Assembly: GCA_031426355.1 (NCBI GenBank)
Contig: JANPLD010000020.1
Span: 1-27,951 of the forward strand
DNA length: 27,951 bases
Direction of reading: 5' to 3'
Source: JANPLD01 sp031426355
Lineage (GTDB): Bacteria > Pseudomonadota > Alphaproteobacteria > Rickettsiales > UBA8987
Numbering within the stretch: position 1 is the first letter of the stretch; every line of letters begins with the position of its first letter. The notes beneath the pieces were generated by a model. It saw only the letters and a list, made by a program, of their open reading frames with translations. It ran no database searches and was not told the DNA's origin. Positions 1 to 7,142 of this stretch are shown one piece after another. The position numbers and the translations under genes are program-made.

Positions 1-3000
1 TGCTGCAAAATAAGGTCAGGAAGAGTTTGTTTCTCTTCAGGATTTCCTTTTTTCTTAATATAACTGATCTTTAATCCTAATTGCTCAGCCAGAGTGTGAT
101 TAATACTGATGAGTTTAAAATACTCCACAACAAGCGGATCTGCATTTGCTGCACCAGAGTCTTTGCTTTGAAGTACCTCAGGTAATGAATTTTGTTCTCC
201 TTCAAACCTAATATTATCAAGGGTATATGCTCCCTCTTCAGCATTTTGTAACTGCTTCAGATATTTCTGATAATCGTCAGTAATGGAGGGCTCAATCCTT
301 GTTGCATTACCCTGAGGATCTGTAACTATTATAGCTTTATTAAAACCAGTAGCGTGATCTTTCAGATCACGACTGCCAGACGAAGTGACAGAAATATTTT
401 TCTGCCCATCAAAATATTTAGCCATTGATTGGAGATCGCCATTATCAATAACTTTTGGATCAAGCCAGACTGCCGTTTTCCCTCCACTAAGATATGTACC
501 TACATCCTTACCTATTACCCATGTTTTTCCGGCATAGGTTATGGTTTTGCCGCCAGAGGTTCTTGCTTCAGCCAGAAGAACATTTATTTGTGGAGATAGA
601 GCTTTGATCTTTTTTACTTTATTGGAGAGTGTCTCGACGGGGCAATAGTCGGCTGCTTCAATTATATTTAACTTACCATCAGGTTTTGGCCCGGGAATAT
701 AATAAAAATGGTTGTAAACAGTTTTAAAATTAGCACTTTTATAGAATTCCGGACTGACCCACACCGAATAATAAGAATTATTTGATGACGTATATATCCC
801 TATATCTTTACCCACATCACAGGTAATGCCATTTATGACTATTGAACTCTTATTATTTTGAATTGCATCCTCTAGTAAAGGGAGGGTATTTTTTATAAAT
901 TCCCCGACACCATTAGGTGAATATTTTAAATTATTATCCTGGGAATAAGCATAGAGTTTATCTTTCCCTGCTACTGCATCTTTAGGCGCTTTTCCGTAAT
1001 TTTTCCTTAAATCTCCATTTATATGTATGTAAATGGTTTTGAAATTATCACTATCTGCAAATTTCTTGCTTATCCAGATAGGATCAACTGAAGTAGCGCT
1101 ATATATCCCTATATCTTTTCCTAACTGGAGCTTTATTCCGGCATATTCTATATATTTAGGCTCATTTTTATTAGGAGCTGTTTTTTGTTCTTCGTAAGCC
1201 TTAACAAGCAATTCTTTAAGTTCGTCATTGCGGCCAATTAATTTTAATGCTCCATATGCATTATAATCCGGGTTTTTTTCTACAATATAAGTCCCCACCT
1301 CAACATATCCACCTAAGGCATCTTTAGGTTTATCACCATATTTACCAGTATAACCTAAATCAGCCCTGTAGCTGGCTTCATACAGCTTCTCGAATTTTCC
1401 TTTAGCTGCTTCCGGGGATATCCATATCAAATTAGGCTTGCCTTTTTCGTCATATAGGCCGATATCTTTATTCACATCAAAAATAATGCCGTTTATCGTA
1501 ATTTCTTTCAGGCTGGATTTTTTTGCTTCCAATAATAATACCAATAACTGCGGATAAATTTTATCCACGCCTTTCATGGAAAATCCGAGACCTTCCTGTT
1601 TGGAAAAAGAAATCATATTCTCTTTTCCACCGATCATGCCTTCAGGCATTGAAATCCTGCTTCTTGCAGCATCTTCTTCTAAAACCGTTTGCCTGACTTT
1701 TACATATTCACTGTAAGAGTTTTGGTATTTTTCGCTGTCTACAGCTTCAGGACTAAACCATGCCGCTGCAAGCCTGCCATAACTATATAGACCTACTTCT
1801 TTTCCGACCTTATATTCCTGACCATAAATAATAACTGTGTCCTTACCACCATTTATTGCCTCATATATTTTAGAAATAGCTTCAGTGGTTATATTCTGAA
1901 TGACATATTTCTTATATGGCTTATTTTTGCTTGTGCAAAAATCGAATACTTCTCTTGTGCCACCGAGCATTCCTTCCGGCTTTGCACCAAACTCCCCTCT
2001 TATCCTGGTGTTATAGTCAATTTCACTGTTAATGTAGTAGTATAAATTCTGGAACTTTTCCTGAAGGACCATTTCAGGATTGAACCAGACATAATTTCTG
2101 TTTGCTTTACCTCCGGAACTATATATCCCTACATCTTTTCCTATTTCAAAAGTCTGGTCGCCTATGGTAATTGAAGCTTCTCCCTTCTCCTGCGCGGCAT
2201 ATATTTTATGCAATACTGAATAATTTATTGCCGCCAGGCCTTCAATAGCATAAGGAAATCCGGATTCTTTCGCAAATTCGTGAAGCCTTCCGAAACCGCC
2301 TATCATATTTTCAGGAAGTGGTCCATAATCCTTATTATATTTACTCATTATAGCATTTTCAAACAAAGCCAGTTCATCAATAGTTGCATTTATTTTAAAA
2401 CCTTCAGGCATTCCCTTCGGGATTTCTGTAATACCTGTATTCCCTCCCCCCCTTTTTGCAGACGGCGCTCTATCTTTATAACCGGTATTTTCTATTACCA
2501 TCCCACCGGCGACCTCACCGAAATATATCTGATCGTTTCTTCTGGCAGCATCCTTATTACTGGTTACGTTAATTACATAGGCACATTCTTTTCCTTCAAA
2601 AAACCTGGTTATCCTACCCGGAGCCTGAGTTGCAATGAATAGAGACTTGGTTTTCGTTTCCATATAAGCTGTTACCAAAGGTGGATAATCGAATCCCTCC
2701 AATAACATTTTGGCAGATACTATTGCCTTAACTTCTCCACTTTCTATTTTTTTATATATTTCATCTTTTTCATTCTGTGACATCTCACCCGTTATGAAAA
2801 GGGCATATCCTTCCCCGAATTCTGCATTAAGCTCCGCAGCAAGAGATTCTGCGTTTTTAGTACCGCTTGTAAACCATATTGATGGCTTATCCCTTAGCCT
2901 TACACCAGTTTCAGGGTCTACATAATTAGCGTGGAATTTTATTATTGCCTGCCTTCTTCCTCTTGTATTTATTATTTTATCGAGTTCTGGCTCAGAATAA

Positions 3001-4037
3001 TCCCTTGCATATACATCTTCTACATCTTCACTGATTCCTGTCTCTAGAATTATATTTTTAACTTTTGGGACCAAGGTAGGCACGCCTTTATCCATTGCAG
3101 CTTTAAAAGGAAGATTATGTGTACGATCTTCCCTTCCAAATAACTCCATATGCACAGTTCTTAATGCGCCTGCCCGGAGATATGTGTCGGAAGCTGTAAA
3201 AGCGAAAACAAATGCCCTTGTGAGAAAATTTTCCTGTATTACTTTTTTTGTTACTTCTCCCATGGCATTATGAGATTCATCCAATGCCAGAAATATAACT
3301 TTTTTGGGATCAAAATTAACCTCTCTATCTTCTCTTTTGCAGAGGCTTACCAATGAAGGATAAGACGTAAAAAGAACTTTTTTCCCTAAGGCGGCTTTCC
3401 GATCCTTAGCTTTTTGAGAAGAATCATAAATTCCAGCTTGCTCCTCACTAAAACCATATGTCTCAAGAAGTGTTTTATGATTCTGTTCAGAAATTTTATT
3501 CCTTGAAGAAACAATTACGAATTGCCCATCAATACCTGCATCTACCAATCGTTTTACTATACCATCAAAGATCCTGGTTTTGCCGGTAGCGGTTGCCATA
3601 AGCAAGCTTCCACCATAATTTCCGGACCTGATATCCTTCAATATACTTTCAACTGCTTCGATCTGGTGAGGATCTAATTTTTTTGATACGTCAGACTTAT
3701 TATCAACTATACTTTGTAAAGCTTTTTCTACTTGAGATACAATATCTTTATCAATGTTAGCTTTAATACGATGCTGCTCCAATATCTCCAGAAGCGGTTC
3801 AGCTTTTTCCGGACTATAAGAGTCAGAGTAAAAATCTATTATATACTGGGCGAGGCCATAGTTGCCACTTTCACATACTTTAGTAAACAAACCTTCTTCG
3901 TTTGCCGCGAATATTTCTTCACTGTGATCTGATATAAATTCTTCCAGCTCATTCCACTCTGCTAAAGGAATTTCTCCATCACCACTTTCGTAAGCAAGAA
4001 TATAGGCATTAAATAAATTTAATAACTCATCAAACAT
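1..4037 (-). CDS. SF2 DEAD/DEAH-type helicase with six C-terminal repeats (3' end outside window)
   Basis: The frame stays open from an ATG at 4037 to the window edge, giving at least 1345 residues. GAGG at 4046-4049 lies 8 nt before the ATG, and an in-frame stop lies just upstream, so the start is firm. Helicase motifs appear in order: a Q-like LDPHQ near residue 125, Walker A ATATGKT at 148-154, a DESH box at 253-256, FTAS (motif III) about 25 residues later, EGFDYP (motif V), and QAPGRITR (motif VI) at 471-478. This order resembles type III restriction/UvrB-like translocases. Residues from about 565 onward are six degenerate repeats (separate entry), followed by a unique tail of at least 110 residues. 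The first 110 residues are acidic and helical and I do not recognise them. ATP-dependent nucleic-acid remodelling is inferred from the motifs. No nuclease or methylase motif is visible in the part seen. Position beside a recombinase island suggests accessory or defence use, which is a guess. Confidence 0.88.
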   Translation of the reverse strand, partial: MFDELLNLFNAYILAYESGDGEIPLAEWNELEEFISDHSEEIFAANEEGLFTKVCESGNYGLAQYIIDFYSDSYSPEKAEPLLEILEQHRIKANIDKDIVSQVEKALQSIVDNKSDVSKKLDPHQIEAVESILKDIRSGNYGGSLLMATATGKTRIFDGIVKRLVDAGIDGQFVIVSSRNKISEQNHKTLLETYGFSEEQAGIYDSSQKAKDRKAALGKKVLFTSYPSLVSLCKREDREVNFDPKKVIFLALDESHNAMGEVTKKVIQENFLTRAFVFAFTASDTYLRAGALRTVHMELFGREDRTHNLPFKAAMDKGVPTLVPKVKNIILETGISEDVEDVYARDYSEPELDKIINTRGRRQAIIKFHANYVDPETGVRLRDKPSIWFTSGTKNAESLAAELNAEFGEGYALFITGEMSQNEKDEIYKKIESGEVKAIVSAKMLLEGFDYPPLVTAYMETKTKSLFIATQAPGRITRFFEGKECAYVINVTSNKDAARRNDQIYFGEVAGGMVIENTGYKDRAPSAKRGGGNTGITEIPKGMPEGFKINATIDELALFENAIMSKYNKDYGPLPENMIGGFGRLHEFAKESGFPYAIEGLAAINYSVLHKIYAAQEKGEASITIGDQTFEIGKDVGIYSSGGKANRNYVWFNPEMVLQEKFQNLYYYINSEIDYNTRIRGEFGAKPEGMLGGTREVFDFCTSKNKPYKKYVIQNITTEAISKIYEAINGGKDTVIIYGQEYKVGKEVGLYSYGRLAAAWFSPEAVDSEKYQNSYSEYVKVRQTVLEEDAARSRISMPEGMIGGKENMISFSKQEGLGFSMKGVDKIYPQLLVLLLEAKKSSLKEITINGIIFDVNKDIGLYDEKGKPNLIWISPEAAKGKFEKLYEASYRADLGYTGKYGDKPKDALGGYVEVGTYIVEKNPDYNAYGALKLIGRNDELKELLVKAYEEQKTAPNKNEPKYIEYAGIKLQLGKDIGIYSATSVDPIWISKKFADSDNFKTIYIHINGDLRKNYGKAPKDAVAGKDKLYAYSQDNNLKYSPNGVGEFIKNTLPLLEDAIQNNKSSIVINGITCDVGKDIGIYTSSNNSYYSVWVSPEFYKSANFKTVYNHFYYIPGPKPDGKLNIIEAADYCPVETLSNKVKKIKALSPQINVLLAEARTSGGKTITYAGKTWVIGKDVGTYLSGGKTAVWLDPKVIDNGDLQSMAKYFDGQKNISVTSSGSRDLKDHATGFNKAIIVTDPQGNATRIEPSITDDYQKYLKQLQNAEEGAYTLDNIRFEGEQNSLPEVLQSKDSGAANADPLVVEYFKLISINHTLAEQLGLKISYIKKKGNPEEKQTLPDLILQ
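405..2348 (-). repeat. Six tandem ~110-residue protein repeats of an unrecognised domain
   Basis: Within the helicase gene, the unit recurs with anchor residues (the M, A or K of the P-x-x-M-x-G-G box) at residues 578, 690, 801, 907, 1021 and 1122, so spacings are 112, 111, 106, 114 and 101. Each unit has a box KPEGMLGG or a variant, a helical stretch, a beta-like ITI-G-x-x-F/Y stretch, then G-K-D/E-V/I-G-I/L-Y, a W-F/I/V-S/N-P-E box and an F/Y-x-x-x-Y stretch. The six G-K-D-V-G-I-Y copies read GKDVGIY, GKEVGLY, NKDIGLY, GKDIGIY, GKDIGIY and GKDVGTY. Copies are diverged in sequence, so the array is old rather than a recent expansion. The unit has no Cys or His clusters. Boundaries are approximate. 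Confidence 0.85.
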
Positions 4038-4170
4038 CGCGTTTTCCTCAACTGATTCAATTTAAAGCAGTTGACAATAGCAAACATTGGTTAAGAAATG
4101 GTTAAGAAAGTGAAATTTTTATGAAACAACTGAGGAGCGAGCCCCCGAGTTTTAACCCCCCAAGGTTTAA

Positions 4171-4302
4171 CTAACTGGAGAACAACTCTCCCTGGTCCGC
4201 CACCTTGAGCTGCTTCCTTACATATTCCCTTATCACTTCCTCACTGGCGTTTCCTACCGTCTCCACAAAATACCGTCCATATAATACATCATCCCGTATA
4301 CA
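4171..4302 (-). pseudogene. C-terminal remnant of an IS200/IS605-family TnpA (Y1 transposase)
   Basis: The minus-strand frame that ends at the TAG at 4171-4173 encodes about 43 residues including RYFVETVGNASEEVIREYV. This matches the C-terminal end of Y1 (HUH) single-strand transposases, including the helix whose tyrosine attacks DNA (here the Y of EYVRKQ). An in-frame stop at 4303-4305 cuts it off from any N-terminal part, and the HUH motif is not visible upstream. It is therefore a dead fragment, inactive as transposase. It sits between the helicase gene and the recombinase module and marks the left flank of the accessory island. Confidence 0.72.
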
Positions 4303-4390
4303 TTACGGCTGTTCCGAGCTAACTCCATAACTTCTACCTAAAATATGCTCCGCATAAGTTTTTGTTCCGGAAAAATGGTTAGAGGCAACG

Positions 4391-4546
4391 ACCGAAAACT
4401 TTCCCGGCAGACCAGCATGGGAGGGTAGAAAGGGATTCATTGGGTATGAAGCTGATGAAAAAACTTCAAAACATTATCTAAGAACAAGACTGCCGGATAG
4501 TATGCGTAAGAAAGCTGCCGCGAACCCGGTGAAATATAAAATATAA
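4391..4546 (+). pseudogene. Unidentified coding scrap ending at 4546
   Basis: A plus-strand frame closes at the TAA at 4544-4546 and encodes a protein-like stretch that includes GRKGFIGYEADEKTSKHYLR and then LPDSMRKKAAANPVKYKI. It has no convincing start codon or ribosome binding site, and its 5' part merges into degenerate sequence. I read it as the tail of a gene truncated by insertion or deletion. I do not recognise the family. The terminase fragment 300 bases downstream makes a phage origin possible but unproven. Confidence 0.3.
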
Positions 4547-4715
4547 TTCATTTTAAATATCGCGTGCTTCATCAATAAATAATATTAGTTTTCATTGTAA
4601 GACTACTTTAAGATACAGGATAGGTTTGCTTATATTTTAGAGAATAGGCCACTTTTTCCGAAATACTTACAATACAAGCTTTTTCTACTCGACTAGTACC
4701 GTAAAGGAAGCATTG

Positions 4716-4741
4716 CTTTGGTTTAACAATAACCAAAGGAG
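4716..4741 (+). promoter_or_regulatory. Hairpin whose 3' arm runs into a Shine-Dalgarno sequence
   Basis: CTTTGGTT (4716-4723) pairs with AACCAAAG (4731-4738): an 8-bp stem with a 7-nt loop. The right arm runs directly into the ribosome binding site AAAGGAG (4735-4741) that precedes the ATG at 4748. When folded, it would partly hide the site, so it may damp translation of the short ORF and the module behind it. No T-tract follows, so it is not a terminator. Confidence 0.4.
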
Positions 4742-4747
4742 TGTAAT

Positions 4748-4819
4748 ATGTCTAAAAAAGCTACTAATAAAAAATTTAATGGGTCGTTAACGAATGATGT
4801 TAGTTTTATGTTACCGTAG
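4748..4819 (+). CDS. 23-residue ORF with a strong ribosome binding site, possibly a truncated gene start
   Basis: ATG at 4748 follows AAAGGAG with a 6-nt gap, the clearest Shine-Dalgarno in the island. The frame reads MSKKATNKKFNGSLTNDVSF and three more residues, then stops at TAG (4817-4819). Reading on through the TAG, the same frame stays open for 25 more codons to a TGA near 4895. Lysine-rich short starts like this precede DUF2924/recombinase modules in alphaproteobacteria, so this is probably the true start of a neighbouring small gene now broken by a stop or by a deletion. Whether a peptide is made is unknown. Confidence 0.3.
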   Translation: MSKKATNKKFNGSLTNDVSFMLP

Positions 4820-5450
4820 ACTAGCGAAGAGATCCGTAACCTCATCAAGAAGTTCACGCAGGAAGAAGAGCTATCATCCAGATTACATATTGATTGAAGA
4901 TAAAGGTTCAGGCACATCCTTGATTCAACAGTTTCGTGCTGAAAATATATATTGCACCGAAATCAAACCTGTCGGTAATAAAATTGAGCGTCTGATAACT
5001 GCCAGTTCCGCTTTTGAGCAATTGCGCGTATTTTTTAAGCAAGAGGCTCGTTGGTTATCTGATTTATATGATAAGGCAAAAGAAACCTATAATGATCCCG
5101 CTAAAAAGATGTCGAGAAAAGAGCGTGAGACTTTATATCATGTGCAAGAGATGCTATTCGGTAAGCTTGATCCAAAGGTAGCACTAAGCCTTGAACGCAT
5201 CGGCGAAACGCTTGTTAAAAACCCTAAGGCTCGTAAAAAAGCTATAAACTACAACCTACCTAATGATGGAGCAGTTATAGTTAAACAATGGAAAGGCAAG
5301 AAACTAGAAGTAAAAATTCTGGAAAATGGCTTTGAGTATAACGGCGATCATTATAATAGCCTATCAAAACTAGCTAAAGTGATCTCTGGTTATGCAGTAT
5401 CAGGCCCGATATTCTTCGGTTTTAGAAAACCTAATGAAAAAATAGCATAG
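4794..5450 (+). CDS. Chimeric frame: phage terminase large-subunit fragment joined to a DUF2924 domain
   Basis: The 218-residue frame is a mosaic. Residues about 1-24 look like out-of-frame translation. Residues about 25-85 (HPDYILIEDKGSGTSLIQQF and onward, to VFFKQEARWLSDL) match the C-terminal nuclease part of TerL-type terminases, where the IEDK-x-SG block is typical. From about residue 100 to the end, the protein matches DUF2924: LFGKLDP, then VKQWKGKKLEVKILENGFEY, SLSKLAKVISG and GPIFFGFRKP. DUF2924 genes usually sit directly before a large serine recombinase, and here the stop is 2 nt before the recombinase ATG. The intact original would be a stand-alone DUF2924 gene, so a deletion probably fused the terminase remnant to it. 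The ATG at 4794 has no good ribosome binding site. Function of DUF2924 is not established. Confidence 0.6.
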   Translation: MMLVLCYRRLAKRSVTSSRSSRRKKSYHPDYILIEDKGSGTSLIQQFRAENIYCTEIKPVGNKIERLITASSAFEQLRVFFKQEARWLSDLYDKAKETYNDPAKKMSRKERETLYHVQEMLFGKLDPKVALSLERIGETLVKNPKARKKAINYNLPNDGAVIVKQWKGKKLEVKILENGFEYNGDHYNSLSKLAKVISGYAVSGPIFFGFRKPNEKIA

Positions 5451-5452
5451 CC

Positions 5453-7062
5453 ATGAATAAGAAGATCACACGCTGTGTTATCTATACCAGAAAGTCCTCT
5501 GAAGAAGGATTAGAGCAGGACTTTAACTCACTGGATGCACAGCGTGAGGCAGGCGAAGCATTTATTAAGAGTCAGAAACATGAGGGCTGGGAGGCAATAA
5601 CAGAAAAATATGATGATGGTGGTTATAGCGGTGGTAATATGGAACGTCCTGCCCTTAGAAAACTTCTGGCTGATATTGAGGCCGGTAAAATTGACGTGGT
5701 GGTGGTTTATAAAGTTGACAGGCTTTCAAGAGCATTAAGTGATTTTGCAAAAATGGTAGAGGTCTTTGACAAGCACAATGTATCATTTGTATCAGTAACG
5801 CAGCAATTCAATACTACTACGTCTATGGGCAGACTAACACTAAATGTATTGCTGTCCTTCGCCCAGTTTGAACGCGAGGTGACAGGCGAAAGGATCAGAG
5901 ACAAGGTTGCGGCATCCAAAAAAAGGGCATGTGGATGGGCGGTGTTATACCGCTTGGGTATAAGCGCGAAGATAAAAAGCTACTTATAGAACCAGCAGAA
6001 GCAGAGATCGTAAGATATATATTTACCAGATTTCTTGAGCGCGATGAAAAGGAACCGCTGAGAAATTTACTAGAAGAGCTAAAATCAAAAGGTTATCGCA
6101 ACAAGTCATATGTTAGCCAGACAGGCAATAGTATTGTGGGTAAAGATTTTAACCTAAACCAGATTGCACAAATACTTCGTAACCCAATCTATGTGGGTAA
6201 GATCAGGCATAAGGATAAAATCTATGATGGTGAGCACGAAGCGATAATATCTCAAGACATCTGGGATAACATCCAGGCAAGGCTTAAAAAAACATCTTTT
6301 GTAAAGAGCCTGGTAGCACATTCAGAGAGGCCGAAGCTGGCTGGCAAGATCTATGACTATCATGGCAACAAATTGTATCCAACATATTCATATAAATATT
6401 CTAAGAACGGTAGATATAAAATGCGGTATTATATAAACCGTGAAATAAAAAAGATGGGAAAGACTTCCTCCGAGTTCAAAAGGATCAGAGCTGATTATCT
6501 AGACCAAACAGTTGAAACTGAGGTTTATAAAATAATTGATAACAAAATATCTGAAATCACTAACTCTAAAAATCTAGAGCTTATCTCTGCAAACTTGAAA
6601 ACCTTACGCAATGCAAAAGACAATCCAATGGATGTTATATCAAAAGCTATTTTATTTCCTGATCATATTGAGCTGCACCTTAACCTAGATGGCGATGCTA
6701 AAATCAGCATACCACTTCAATATAAACGCTTTGGAATAAAACTATGCATCACCAACACCAGAGAGGAATTATCTGATATTGAAAAAAATTACTGCCACCC
6801 AGATGACAAGACCTTTGCTTTCGTAGCAAAAGGTTTCTACTGGAGAAAACTGCTTCAGGACAGTACATACATGACCATCGACCAGATCTCAAAAGCTCAG
6901 AACCACAGCAAGCCCTACATAAAGCGCGCTCTACGCCAGCGTTATCTGGCACCAGATATTATCAATAAAATCCTCAACCCAAAATCTGAGCAGATCAATA
7001 TCGAAAGGTTAATAAGTAGCATCTGGTGCTGGGAAGAGCAGAAAATACTAGCACCGCAATAA
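5453..7062 (+). pseudogene. Large serine recombinase split by a one-base frameshift
   Basis: The first frame (5453-5989) holds the resolvase catalytic domain: YTRKSSEEG with the nucleophile Ser15, KVDRLSR, and the long helix ending FEREVTGERIRDKVAASKK. The second frame (from about 5923 to 7062) continues exactly where it breaks, with K-G-M-W-M-G-G-V-I-P-L-G-Y, the recombinase domain (LNQIAQILRNPIYVGKI) and a C-terminal DNA-binding half. The join lies in a run of seven A's at 5918-5924. Eight A's, or a -1 slip on AAA-AAA-A, would restore a 536-residue protein of normal length. No other stop interrupts either half. It would catalyse integration or excision of the island. It is either recently inactivated, rescued by slippage, or a homopolymer sequencing error. 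Confidence 0.85.
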
Positions 7063-7111
7063 TGGAAATGGTAGTTGAAATATTTTCATATATTTTAGTA
7101 ATTCCTACTTG

Positions 7112-7135
7112 TCCTATTTTTAAGAAGATATAGGA
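7112..7135 (+). promoter_or_regulatory. Hairpin covering the ribosome binding site of the membrane protein gene
   Basis: TCCTAT (7112-7117) pairs with ATAGGA (7130-7135), a 6-bp stem with a 12-nt loop. The right arm contains the AGGA (7132-7135) that serves the ATG at 7143. The stem is short and the case for control is weak, but it repeats the arrangement at 4716-4741. Confidence 0.25.
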
Positions 7136-7142
7136 TTTCCTT

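Noticed and set aside
2280..2925. Plus-strand frames of 120 and 71 residues opposite the helicase
   Set aside because: They lie antisense to a clear long gene, have odd composition (Ser, Ile, Phe, Cys rich) and no ribosome binding site.
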